From Bacillota bacterium (GTDB lineage Bacteria > Bacillota > Dethiobacteria > DTU022 > UBA8154), in NCBI GenBank assembly GCA_012837615.1, contig DUQX01000118.1:1-46105 (forward strand): a stretch of 46,105 nt of DNA, read 5' to 3'. Shown here in pieces: positions 1-7,231 of this stretch. Position numbers and translations under genes: made by a program. Within the stretch, counting starts at the first letter, position 1. Each line of letters opens with the position of its first letter. The notes under the pieces are model-generated. The model had not been told where the DNA came from, did no database searches, and saw nothing but the letters and a program-made list of their open reading frames with translations.

Positions 1-1
1 C

Positions 2-1225
2 GCCACCTTCTGGAAAGAGCCGGGGGTAAACCCGGCGGAAATCGCCACAGAAGTGTTCCTTTTGCCGGCAGCGCTCCATATTGAGCGTGATGGCAGTATC
101 GCAAACAGCGGGCGCTGGATTCAGTGGAGAAACAAAGCTTATGATCCTCCCGGAGATTGCAAATCCGATCTTTGGATTGTCGATAAGCTTTATAAAGCGG
201 TCCGCAAAGCCTATGAAGCCGATCCAGGACCTTTTGCCGATCCGATCCTGGATTTGAACTGGGATTACGGCGATGAAATAGACGTGGCAAAAGTATGCAA
301 GGAATTAAACGGCTACTACACCGACACCGGCGAATATGTTGAAAACTTTACCAAGCTGGCCGATGATGGTTCAACCGCCTGCGGAAACTGGATTTATAGC
401 GGTTATTACAATAACGAAAGCGATCCACCCTGTAAGCGCCGCATTAAAGAAACTGAAGGTATCGGGAATAACCTGGAATGGTCATTTGCCTGGCCGGTAA
501 ACAGGCGAATCATCTACAACCGCTGCTCTGCAGATCCTGCGGGTAACCCATGGAATCCCGATAAGCCATTACTTTGGTATGAAGGCGGAGAATGGAAACG
601 TAATGACGTTCCCGATTTTGGTGCTGATGGCCCCCCTGAGGATACGGCACAAAAGCCATTTATCATGCTTCCCGAACTGCAGGCCCGGCTTTTTTCCTCT
701 GCAATGGCTGAAGGTCCTTTCCCCGAGCACTACGAGCCCTGGGAAAGCCCGGTTGAAAATGCTTTATCAAGCATACAGTTTAACCCAGCTTCGACAGTAT
801 GGTATCCCGATGCACGCGGTGATAAAGAACAGTATCCTTATGTTGCTACTACGTACCGCATTTCTGAGCATTATCAGACTGCTGTAATGACCCGCAATAT
901 GCCCTGGTTAAACGAACTGGTTCCCGGCTTGTTTGTAGAGATTAGCCCTTCGCTGGCAGCTGCTATAGGGGTAAATAACGGAGATATGGTAATCGTTGAA
1001 AGCAAAAGGGGTTCATTTGAAGCCCCCGTTTGTGTAACCGAAAGGATACAACCGTTAATGGTAAATGGAAAAGAGCAGGAGATCGTCGGTATGTTCTGGC
1101 ACTGGGGTTATGCCTGTATGTCCAAAGGGCCCATAGCCAACGATATCACCCCTTCTATTGGCGATGCCAATACCACCATACCGGAATATAAAGCATTTCT
1201 GTGCAATATAAGGAGGGCGGGATAA
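2..1225 (+). CDS. fdhA: formate dehydrogenase catalytic (molybdopterin) subunit, C-terminal part
   Basis: This is the 3' portion of a gene that begins before the window; the frame is open from base 2. The product is the C-terminal half of a DMSO-reductase-superfamily oxidoreductase of the FdnG/FdhA type, which oxidises formate to CO2 (or runs in reverse). Visible hallmarks are the segment FLLPAA followed by SGRWIQWR, typical of formate dehydrogenase alpha chains, and a C-terminal molybdopterin-dinucleotide-binding domain containing NNGDMVIVES and, near the end, FWHWGYA, GDANT and IPEYKAFLC. The metal-binding Cys/Sec position and any Tat signal lie upstream and cannot be judged. The stop codon overlaps the ATG of the ferredoxin subunit by one base (TAATG), so the two are translationally coupled. 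Assignment to formate rather than another substrate is from family resemblance. Confidence 0.88.
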   Translation, partial: ATFWKEPGVNPAEIATEVFLLPAALHIERDGSIANSGRWIQWRNKAYDPPGDCKSDLWIVDKLYKAVRKAYEADPGPFADPILDLNWDYGDEIDVAKVCKELNGYYTDTGEYVENFTKLADDGSTACGNWIYSGYYNNESDPPCKRRIKETEGIGNNLEWSFAWPVNRRIIYNRCSADPAGNPWNPDKPLLWYEGGEWKRNDVPDFGADGPPEDTAQKPFIMLPELQARLFSSAMAEGPFPEHYEPWESPVENALSSIQFNPASTVWYPDARGDKEQYPYVATTYRISEHYQTAVMTRNMPWLNELVPGLFVEISPSLAAAIGVNNGDMVIVESKRGSFEAPVCVTERIQPLMVNGKEQEIVGMFWHWGYACMSKGPIANDITPSIGDANTTIPEYKAFLCNIRRAG

Positions 1226-2010
1226 TGGCAAAAGCAAAATTAATTGATGTAACGCGCTGTACTGCCTGCCGCAGCTGCCAGACTGCATGTAAAAACTGGA
1301 ACAAGCTTCCGGCAGTAGAGACTCAGTTTATTGGAAGTTATGAAAACCCACCGGAATTCCAGCCGACTACGTGGACACGGGTTTCTTTTAATGAGCACGG
1401 CAGCAACGGCAGTGTGAAATGGTATTTTGCCAAAAAGCAGTGTATGCACTGCGTAGATGCAGTTTGCGAAAGTATTTGCCCTGCAGAGGCTATTTCGCAT
1501 ACAGCTTATGGGAGCGTGTATATTGATGATGAAAAATGTATCGGTTGCGGAGCCTGTGTTGGAGCTTGCCCGTTTAATGTTCCGCGTGTAGACCCGGCTA
1601 ACAATAAGTCCAAGAAGTGCACAATGTGCTTTGAGCGCCTAACAAACGACATGCCGCCCGCTTGCGTTAACGCCTGCCCTGTTGAAGCCATAAATTTTGG
1701 GGAAAGAGAAGAAATGATCGCGCTGGGTGAAGAAAAGGTAGCCGCCCTTAAGGAACGGGGTTATGCCAACGCACAGCTTTACGGCGTGGAGGAACTCGGC
1801 GGACTGGGAGTAATGTACGTCCTGGCTGATTCCCCGGCTGCTTACAACTTCCCCGAGAATCCAACCATATCTTCTTCTGTCTACCTCTGGAAGATCGCGT
1901 TAGGACCGGTAAAAACACTGGCGACAATTGGCTTGGCCGCAGGTGCGTTGTCCAGTTGGTTCAAACTCCGTAAAGAAGAAGTTATTAAAGAAAAGGCAGC
2001 GGAAGACTAA
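1225..2010 (+). CDS. fdhB: formate dehydrogenase iron-sulfur (ferredoxin-like) subunit, FdnH/FdhB type
   Basis: The product (261 aa) is an electron-transfer subunit with four 4Fe-4S ferredoxin-type clusters. Cysteine motifs are visible at CTACRSC near the N-terminus, CMHCVDAVC, CIGCGACVGAC and KCTMCFERL followed by CVNAC. It should pass electrons from the molybdopterin subunit encoded immediately upstream. The C-terminus (about residues 215-245, around ALGPVKTLATIGLAAG) is a hydrophobic helix like the single anchor of E. coli FdnH, suggesting membrane attachment. The ATG at 1225 is chosen because AGGAGG lies 8 bases upstream and the protein then begins at the usual MAKAK; a longer frame from 1201 is not needed. 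No cytochrome b (gamma) subunit follows; a terminator comes next. Confidence 0.9.
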   Translation: MAKAKLIDVTRCTACRSCQTACKNWNKLPAVETQFIGSYENPPEFQPTTWTRVSFNEHGSNGSVKWYFAKKQCMHCVDAVCESICPAEAISHTAYGSVYIDDEKCIGCGACVGACPFNVPRVDPANNKSKKCTMCFERLTNDMPPACVNACPVEAINFGEREEMIALGEEKVAALKERGYANAQLYGVEELGGLGVMYVLADSPAAYNFPENPTISSSVYLWKIALGPVKTLATIGLAAGALSSWFKLRKEEVIKEKAAED

Positions 2011-2041
2011 TACTTTTCTTTTATCCGTATACTAGATCCAA

Positions 2042-2070
2042 ACGGGGGGGGAAACCCCCTCGTTTTTTTT
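2042..2070 (+). terminator. rho-independent terminator of the fdh operon
   Basis: A G-rich arm (CGGGGGGG) pairs with CCCCCTCG across a short GAAA-containing loop, followed at once by a run of eight T residues. It lies about 30 bases after the fdhB stop. Confidence 0.85.
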
Positions 2071-2119
2071 ATTAACGTAATAGATAGGGGGTTTTCCCGG
2101 GTACACAAGCCATTGTCTG

Positions 2120-2148
2120 TTGCTGGCTTAAAGGTTTTAATGTATAAT
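2120..2148 (+). promoter_or_regulatory. sigma-A type promoter of the response regulator
   Basis: TTGCTG at 2120-2125 and a perfect TATAAT at 2143-2148 are separated by 17 bases, about 35 bases before the chosen start of the response-regulator gene. Confidence 0.6.
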
Positions 2149-2181
2149 GTTTCATAGCAGATGGTGAGAAGAGGCATAAAA

Positions 2182-2838
2182 ATGGATAAGATTACTATTT
2201 TAATCGTGGACGATCATGCTATTTTAAGAACGGGATTAAGATTGTTGCTTGAAGCCCAAAAAGATATGAAAGTAGTTGGAGAAACCGGAAGCGGAAAAGA
2301 AGCGCTGCAGATCGCTGAAGATCTTAAGCCACGTGTTATCTTGCTTGATTTATCTCTCGATGATCTTAATGGGCTGGATATTCTTCTTGAACTAAAAAAT
2401 ATCGATCAGCAGATCAAAGTACTGGTTTTAACTATGCACGATGATGAGGGTTATCTTCATAAGGTACTGGAGAGGGGCGGAGATGGTTATATATTGAAAA
2501 GAGCAGCGGATATTGAATTGCTGACCGCAATTAGAGCTGTAAACCGTGATGAAGTATTTATAGACCCCTCTCTTACAAAAGTCATTTTAAAAAAAATTTA
2601 TAACACTCATCGCAAAGAACCGATCGAGGAGGAAGAAAAAGAGATTTTAAGCAACAGAGAAAAGGAGGTTCTTAAACTTGTAGCGTTGGGTTATACCAAC
2701 AAGCAAATCGCTAACGAACTGCTTGTAAGCATTAAAACTGTTGAAAGCCATAAAGCGCGTATTAGGGAAAAACTCAATATGAGTTACCGTTCTGATCTTG
2801 TTAAATACGCTATTGAAAAAGGAATGTTAAACAAATAG
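2182..2838 (+). CDS. NarL/LuxR-family response regulator
   Basis: The 218-aa product has an N-terminal receiver domain (about 1-120) with acidic residues Asp10-Asp11 and the expected phospho-acceptor Asp56 in VILLDLSL, and a C-terminal LuxR-type helix-turn-helix (about 150-215; LSNREKEVLKLVALGY, IANELLVSIKTVESH). It is a DNA-binding regulator controlled by a HisKA_3-type sensor kinase. The ATG at 2182 is preferred over that at 2161 because AGAAGAGG precedes it at proper spacing and receiver domains of this family start this way. No kinase gene adjoins it; the only HisKA_3 kinase here is at 21205-23184. The gene has its own promoter and a following terminator, so it is monocistronic. Its targets cannot be told from sequence. 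Confidence 0.9.
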   Translation: MDKITILIVDDHAILRTGLRLLLEAQKDMKVVGETGSGKEALQIAEDLKPRVILLDLSLDDLNGLDILLELKNIDQQIKVLVLTMHDDEGYLHKVLERGGDGYILKRAADIELLTAIRAVNRDEVFIDPSLTKVILKKIYNTHRKEPIEEEEKEILSNREKEVLKLVALGYTNKQIANELLVSIKTVESHKARIREKLNMSYRSDLVKYAIEKGMLNK

Positions 2839-2840
2839 GA

Positions 2841-2875
2841 AACTAAAATTCTATTATGAAATAAGAATTTTAGTT
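2841..2875 (+). terminator. terminator after the response regulator
   Basis: A perfect 12-base inverted repeat (AACTAAAATTCT / AGAATTTTAGTT) with an 11-base loop is followed by a T-rich stretch. It begins 3 bases after the stop codon. Confidence 0.7.
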
Positions 2876-2954
2876 GTTCTTTCTAGAATAACTTTTTTAT
2901 ATTACGCTTTAATAAGCCTGTAACTGTAAAAGACCTACAAAACAAAAATTAAGC

Positions 2955-2986
2955 AGTTTGTTAGTTTTTTAGTTTGTTAGTTTGTT
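2955..2986. repeat. 16-base tandem duplication at the 3' end of the TPR gene
   Basis: Two adjacent near-identical units, AGTTTGTTAGTTTTTT (2955-2970) and AGTTTGTTAGTTTGTT (2971-2986), span the stop codon of the TPR gene, so its last few residues lie in slippage-prone DNA. Confidence 0.6.
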
Positions 2987-3923
2987 CAATTATCCTGTTG
3001 AAACAGTCGGAAGCATTTTTTTTATCGCCGAGGAGATCATAAAGAACGCCCAGCTCAAAGATTATTTTTGATTCTCTGGGGTTAATCGAAAGTGCTTCTT
3101 TGAAGTTTATTAAACCTTTTTCAAAATCTCCCAGCAAGGTATACGCCCTCCCAAGGCAATAACAGACCTCCCAATCATTAGGCACGGCTTCTTTTACTTT
3201 TTCAAAAGCTTCAATGGCTTCCTGGTATCTTTTTAAATTAAAATAAACAGCACCTACATTAAAATAACCGTTATAAAACGACGGATCTTCTTCAACGGAT
3301 AAAATAAATTCGGTTAGGGCTTCTTCATATTTCTTCTGCTCAATATAAATATTTCCCATCGCATTGTGCACAAAAGCATTTAGATGTGGGTCGCGGCTCA
3401 AGGCCTTAACTAATCTTAACTTACTTAATGCTTTGTTCTGTAAGCCTTTTTTCTGCCCATAAGAAAGACCAAGGCAGAAATGCCCAAAGATAAAGTTCGG
3501 TTCTATTTTTACAACCTTTTCAAATTCATTTATAGCTTCTTCCAGCATCGCCAGATCCCAAAAACCTAATCCCTTCCGAAACGACTCTATGCCCTGTTCG
3601 CTCTCCAGCTTCATAAAAGAATATTTCTCGTCAGCTGTATCCTTAAAAATAATAGTATTAGGTTTTTTTATTTTTTGAAGTTCAATATCCTGTAAAAAAT
3701 CTTCGGGAAGATCGTCAGGAAGGGTAAAATTATATTTATTTTGAAGCTCATTTACCTTCTCTTCAAAGTATAACCAGTATTTAACACACTGATCCATAAC
3801 ATTCCGTAATTTTAGCAAACTATTTATTAGCCTTTCTTTCTCACGTTCGCCAGGGTTGTTTTTTAAGCTTTCTTCTATTTCTTGCATTGATGAAAATATT
3901 AAATCGAAGTTCTGGTAAAACAT
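2961..3923 (-). CDS. tetratricopeptide-repeat (TPR) protein
   Basis: The 320-aa product is a soluble helical protein without a signal peptide or membrane segment. The N-terminal ~110 residues form a charged, partly coiled-coil region. From about residue 120 there are about five TPR units, recognisable by repeats such as FGHFCLGLSYGQ, AFVHNAMGNIYIEQKKYEEAL, GYFNVGAVYFNLKRYQEAI and VCYCLGRAYTLLGDFEKGL. TPR arrays bind other proteins; no enzymatic domain is present. The ATG at 3923 is preferred over 3947 because a strong AGGAGGT lies 7 bases before it. The gene is convergent with the response regulator and stands alone, so its partner is unknown. Confidence 0.8.
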   Translation of the reverse strand: MFYQNFDLIFSSMQEIEESLKNNPGEREKERLINSLLKLRNVMDQCVKYWLYFEEKVNELQNKYNFTLPDDLPEDFLQDIELQKIKKPNTIIFKDTADEKYSFMKLESEQGIESFRKGLGFWDLAMLEEAINEFEKVVKIEPNFIFGHFCLGLSYGQKKGLQNKALSKLRLVKALSRDPHLNAFVHNAMGNIYIEQKKYEEALTEFILSVEEDPSFYNGYFNVGAVYFNLKRYQEAIEAFEKVKEAVPNDWEVCYCLGRAYTLLGDFEKGLINFKEALSINPRESKIIFELGVLYDLLGDKKNASDCFNRIIEQTNKLKN

Positions 3924-4022
3924 CACTGGACCTCCTGTCACCCTCATTTGTTAACGCTCTTTTTTGTTATACTCTTTGTTTAATAATTTATACATTGATA
4001 TGCTGAGGTAAATTTTTCAGCA

Positions 4023-4048
4023 TTTTGGATTGCTGTTTTGGATTGCTA
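4023..4048. repeat. short tandem repeat upstream of the tRNA promoter
   Basis: Two adjacent 13-base units containing TTTTGGATTGCT lie between the TPR gene and the tRNA operon promoter. Significance unknown. Confidence 0.4.
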
Positions 4049-4079
4049 TGAGTAAAATCTAAAATCTTGGTGCTAAGTG

Positions 4080-4108
4080 TTGACGAGTAAATAAAAATAG
4101 GTTATACT
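4080..4108 (+). promoter_or_regulatory. promoter of the tRNA operon
   Basis: TTGACG (4080-4085) and TATACT (4103-4108) with an exact 17-base spacer lie 30 bases before the first tRNA, a strong stable-RNA type promoter. Confidence 0.75.
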
Positions 4109-4137
4109 ATAAAATGCACTGCCTGAGAATAGTGCAT

Positions 4138-4212
4138 GCCGACGTAGCTCAAAGGCAGAGCAGCTGATTTGTAATCAGCAGGTTGCGGGTTCAAGTCCCA
4201 CCGTCGGCTCCA
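4138..4212 (+). tRNA. tRNA-Thr (anticodon TGT)
   Basis: The acceptor arm GCCGACG pairs with CGTCGGC, the anticodon loop TTTGTAA gives TGT at 4170-4172, the T arm has GGTTCAAGTCC and CCA is encoded. First gene of a four-tRNA operon. Confidence 0.95.
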
Positions 4213-4222
4213 ACAGATAGAT

Positions 4223-4309
4223 GGAGAGGTACCCAAGTCCGGCCAAAGGGGGCAGACTGTAAATCTGCTGGCATCGCCTTCACTGGTTCAAATCCAGTCC
4301 TCTCCACCA
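4223..4309 (+). tRNA. tRNA-Tyr (anticodon GTA)
   Basis: Acceptor GGAGAGG pairs with CCTCTCC, the anticodon stem GCAGA/TCTGC encloses a loop with GTA, and a long variable arm (class II) is present, as expected for bacterial tRNA-Tyr. CCA is encoded. Confidence 0.95.
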
Positions 4310-4354
4310 TTATATTTTTAAGGGAGATCTTTTGCTCCCCTAGTACCAAAATTT

Positions 4355-4430
4355 GGGCCATTAGCTCAGGCGGCAGAGCACCTGACTTTTAATCAGGGTG
4401 TCCCAGGTTCGAGTCCTGGATGGCTCACCA
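4355..4430 (+). tRNA. tRNA-Lys (anticodon TTT)
   Basis: Acceptor GGGCCAT pairs with ATGGCTC (one G-T pair), the anticodon stem CCTGA/TCAGG encloses CTTTTAA with anticodon TTT, and CCA is encoded. Confidence 0.95.
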
Positions 4431-4434
4431 AAAA

Positions 4435-4520
4435 GCGAGAGTGGCGGAACGGCAGACGCGCCAGGTTCAGGACCTGGTGCCCGCAAGGGTGTGGGGGTTC
4501 AAATCCCCCCTCTCGCACCA
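4435..4520 (+). tRNA. tRNA-Leu (anticodon CAG)
   Basis: Acceptor GCGAGAG pairs with CTCTCGC, the anticodon loop TTCAGGA gives CAG, and a long variable arm (TGCCCGCAAGGGTG) marks a class II tRNA. CCA is encoded. It starts only 4 bases after tRNA-Lys. Confidence 0.95.
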
Positions 4521-4529
4521 CTAATTATA

Positions 4530-4560
4530 AAAGCTGCGGGTATTTTCCCGGAGCTTTTTG
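4530..4560 (+). terminator. terminator of the tRNA operon
   Basis: AAAGCTGCGGG pairs with CCCGGAGCTTT around a TATTTT loop and continues into a T-rich tail. Confidence 0.75.
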
Positions 4561-4590
4561 CTTTTCTTTTTACTTTTGAAGTTTATTGGT

Positions 4591-4619
4591 TTGGTAAAGG
4601 TAATTATTACTATTAATAT
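4591..4619 (+). promoter_or_regulatory. possible promoter of the starch-binding-module gene
   Basis: TTGGTA (4591-4596), a 17-base spacer and TAATAT (4614-4619) precede the gene by about 70 bases. Only moderately close to consensus. Confidence 0.35.
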
Positions 4620-4687
4620 TCTCACTGTCTTGCCTAATAATATAAACAAGAACAAAATAAATCTATTAAGAAAGAGGTGAGACTATA

Positions 4688-4975
4688 ATGCATCATGACA
4701 GAGTAGAAATTTATCCAGAAGTGCCCAGAAGGGGACAGGAGGTAAATATAAAATATAGGGGTATTTTATACCAAAATGGGGCGGACTCTCTCTGGCTGCA
4801 TTATGGCTTTGATGACTGGAAAAACATAAACAGTATTCAAATGCAAAGGGAAGGGGACCATTTTGCCTGCAAGATTAAAGCTGATGGAAGAAAGGGTATA
4901 AATTTCTGTTTTAAAGACAGCGCCGATCACTGGGATAATAACTGGGGCTTGAATTGGAACTGTAACATTAAATAA
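4688..4975 (+). CDS. stand-alone carbohydrate (starch)-binding module protein, CBM25/53-like
   Basis: The 95-aa product consists of one beta-sandwich module resembling starch-binding CBM25/CBM53. It starts with VEIYPEVPRRGQEVNIKYRG, has the aromatic/Gly pattern LWLHYGFDDW in the middle and ends with the characteristic DSADHWDNNWGLNW. There is no signal peptide, catalytic domain or membrane segment, so it should be cytoplasmic and may tether something to glycogen or starch; that role is inference. An AGAAAGAGGTGAG ribosome binding site precedes the ATG. The gene is monocistronic, with a hairpin terminator directly after it. Confidence 0.75.
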   Translation: MHHDRVEIYPEVPRRGQEVNIKYRGILYQNGADSLWLHYGFDDWKNINSIQMQREGDHFACKIKADGRKGINFCFKDSADHWDNNWGLNWNCNIK

Positions 4976-5003
4976 CTATAGAGAAACATGTATATAATCT
5001 ATT

Positions 5004-5030
5004 TAAAAGGCCTTTTAGGCCTTTTTGCTT
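5004..5030 (+). terminator. terminator after the CBM gene
   Basis: AAAAGGCC and GGCCTTTTT form a short stem with a small loop, followed by a T-rich tail. Confidence 0.75.
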
Positions 5031-5133
5031 TTTAGAATAAATGCAGGAATTGGCATAAAGTTTCACGAAATAATAAAACGAAAGTCACTGTTAATATCAT
5101 GGCAGCACTACCCGAGGGAAGGATTGATATATA

Positions 5134-6384
5134 TTGACTTTAATCAGAGACAGGAAGCTCGCCCCGGCAGGCCTGGAAAAGATTAACTGGGTTAAAGAAC
5201 ATATGCCTGTTTTAAGAGAGCTGGAAACCATATTCAGGGATAATCAGCCCTTTAAGGATTTAAATATTGCCGTCTGCCTGCACCTGGAGGCAAAAACCGC
5301 TTATATGGCTTTGGTATTGAAAGAAGCCGGAGGCCGCGTAGCTGTAACCGGAAGCAATCCTTTGTCTACTCAGGACGATGTAGCCGCCGCGCTGGTAGAG
5401 GAGGGGCTGGAAGTCCATGCCTGGCATGGCGCCACACCTGAAGAGTACAACGAACACCTTTATCGCACGGCAAGCACCCTGCCACAGCTTGTTATTGACG
5501 ATGGCGGCGACCTTGTGTCACTGCTGCATAAAAAATTTAGTAACCATATACCTCATGTAATCGGGGGTGCAGAAGAGACGACTACCGGTTTAATCAGATT
5601 AAGAGCTATGGAAAAATCTAAAGCACTGGGTTTTCCCATGATCGCCGTCAATGATGCTCAGTGTAAATTTCTTTTTGATAACCGCTATGGAACCGGACAA
5701 TCCGTATGGGACGGCATAATGCGTTCAACAAATTTGATTATCGCCGGGAAAAAAGTTGTTGTTGCAGGATATGGATGGTGCGGCAAAGGAGTGGCCATGA
5801 GAGCCAAAGGACTCGGCGCAAAAGTAATCGTCTGCGAGGTTGATCCGGTTAAAGCTCTGGAGGCTCATATGGATGGGTTTGAAATTATGCCCCTTTTAGA
5901 AGCCGCTGCAGTTGGTAAGATATTTGTAACTGTGACGGGCTGCAGTAAAGTATTGACAACAGAGCATTTTAAGATCATGAAGGACCAAGCAATTTTGGCA
6001 AATGCCGGTCATTTTGATGTTGAAATCGATAAGAAATCCCTCGTCTCCCTGGCAGGCCCTCCCAGAAGGGTTAAAAAAGGTGTAGATGCTTATACTTTTA
6101 AAGATGGAAGGCGCATTTATCTTCTTGGGGAGGGAAGGCTCGTCAACCTGGTTGCCGCTGATGGGCATCCTGCGGAAATCATGGATATGTCTTTTGGCCT
6201 TCAGGTCCTGGCGCTAAAATATCTTCTTGACAACAAAAGTAATCTAGAGAACAGGGTTTTAAATTTACCACCCGAAGTAGACAGGAAGGTTGCTTTATTA
6301 AAATTAAAAGGCCTGGGCTTAAAGATCGATCAGCTTACACCCAGGCAAAAGGAATACCTGGAAAGCTGGGAACTCGATATTTAA
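5134..6384 (+). CDS. ahcY: adenosylhomocysteinase (S-adenosylhomocysteine hydrolase)
   Basis: The 416-aa product hydrolyses S-adenosylhomocysteine to adenosine and homocysteine with bound NAD+. Active-site features are Asp123 in DDGGD, Glu147-Glu148 in GGAEETTTG, Lys178 and Asp182-Asn183 in NDAQCKFLFDN, and an NAD-binding Rossmann loop GYGWCGKG at 212-219. It is the short form without the eukaryotic insertion and ends at ESWELDI, lacking the usual DHYRY-type tail, like thermophile and archaeal enzymes. The start is TTG at 5134, with GAGGGAAGG about 11 bases upstream. It is the first gene of an operon that also holds MTA phosphorylase, MTR-1-P isomerase, aldolase and deaminase, so it belongs to SAM by-product recycling. 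Because a SAH deaminase is co-encoded, S-inosylhomocysteine is an alternative substrate. Confidence 0.93.
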   Translation: MTLIRDRKLAPAGLEKINWVKEHMPVLRELETIFRDNQPFKDLNIAVCLHLEAKTAYMALVLKEAGGRVAVTGSNPLSTQDDVAAALVEEGLEVHAWHGATPEEYNEHLYRTASTLPQLVIDDGGDLVSLLHKKFSNHIPHVIGGAEETTTGLIRLRAMEKSKALGFPMIAVNDAQCKFLFDNRYGTGQSVWDGIMRSTNLIIAGKKVVVAGYGWCGKGVAMRAKGLGAKVIVCEVDPVKALEAHMDGFEIMPLLEAAAVGKIFVTVTGCSKVLTTEHFKIMKDQAILANAGHFDVEIDKKSLVSLAGPPRRVKKGVDAYTFKDGRRIYLLGEGRLVNLVAADGHPAEIMDMSFGLQVLALKYLLDNKSNLENRVLNLPPEVDRKVALLKLKGLGLKIDQLTPRQKEYLESWELDI

Positions 6385-6422
6385 CAAAACGAAGGGAGGA
6401 TACTTTATTATTAAGGTAAACG

Positions 6423-7217
6423 ATGAAGATTGAATTAGCAATAATTGGCGGAACAGGTTTTTATCATCCTGAAATTATTGAAAATACAAAGGAATTACTA
6501 ATAAATACACCTTATGGGGACACACGCCTGCTGGCAGGAACCTACAAGGAAGCTTCTGTTGCCTTTTTATCCCGTCACGGTGAGAAGCACGGAGTGCCTC
6601 CCCACCGAATAAATTATCGCGCTAATATCTCTGCTTTAAAAGATCTTGGCGTCAAAAGAGTGCTGGCCACTACAGCTGTCGGTTCGCTTAAAAAAAATCT
6701 TTCCCCCGGAACATTGGTGATAACCGATCAATTTATAGATTTTACAAAAGGGCGTGATGGTACTTTTTACGAGGGCAATAGTTCTGGCGGTGTCGTCCAT
6801 ACAGACTTTACCGAACCGTACTGCCCCCAGCTGCGAAAAAATTTAATAAAAGCCATTTCTGCCAGGGGAATAGATTTCGCAAACACGGGTACTTATCTTT
6901 GCACCGAAGGTCCTCGCTATGAAACTCCGGCAGAAATAAAAGCTTTTGCTCTCTGGGGTGCAGATGTAGTGGGGATGACCGGCATTCCGGAAGCTACTCT
7001 CGCCAGGGAAGCCGGTTTGTGCTATGCTAACCTCTCTTTAGTAACCAACTATGCCGCAGGGATATCGCCGCATGCTCTAACTCATCGCGAAGTAGTTGAA
7101 ATGATGCAGAAAAAGATAAACTTACTAAGGGAAATTATTCTGGAGGTGCTCGTAGCGCTGCCAAAAGATAGGGAATGCAATTGCTGGAATAAAGAGGATT
7201 ATACTTTGGGCCAATAG
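6423..7217 (+). CDS. mtnP: S-methyl-5'-thioadenosine/methylthioinosine phosphorylase
   Basis: The 264-aa product belongs to the trimeric nucleoside phosphorylase family and splits a methylthio-nucleoside with phosphate into methylthioribose-1-phosphate and a purine base. GGTGFY at 9-14 and FLSRHGEKHGVPPHRINYRAN at 48-68 form the phosphate/ribose site; TEGPRYETPAE and GMTGIPEA follow. At the purine site the protein reads TNYAAG (Asn209, Ala211) where human MTA phosphorylase has TDYD (Asp220, Asp222). The Asn/Ala pair resembles methylthioinosine phosphorylase of Pseudomonas aeruginosa, so the true substrate is probably the deaminated nucleoside made by the deaminase at 8998. The ATG at 6423 is the first possible start after an in-frame TAA. 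Confidence 0.9.
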   Translation: MKIELAIIGGTGFYHPEIIENTKELLINTPYGDTRLLAGTYKEASVAFLSRHGEKHGVPPHRINYRANISALKDLGVKRVLATTAVGSLKKNLSPGTLVITDQFIDFTKGRDGTFYEGNSSGGVVHTDFTEPYCPQLRKNLIKAISARGIDFANTGTYLCTEGPRYETPAEIKAFALWGADVVGMTGIPEATLAREAGLCYANLSLVTNYAAGISPHALTHREVVEMMQKKINLLREIILEVLVALPKDRECNCWNKEDYTLGQ

Positions 7218-7231
7218 ATGGGGGTTAAGCC

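Noticed and set aside
579-887. 102-codon frame inside the formate dehydrogenase gene
   Set aside because: It is out of frame in a gene with clear family motifs and has no ribosome binding site.
4183-4616. Two open frames running through the tRNA cluster
   Set aside because: They translate tRNA sequence (repeated VQVPP- and GSNPV-like strings from T arms); the tRNAs explain the DNA.
5031-5133. SAM or SAH riboswitch upstream of ahcY
   Set aside because: The leader is short and shows none of the conserved SAM- or SAH-riboswitch helices; nothing beyond a weak TTGGCA element was seen.
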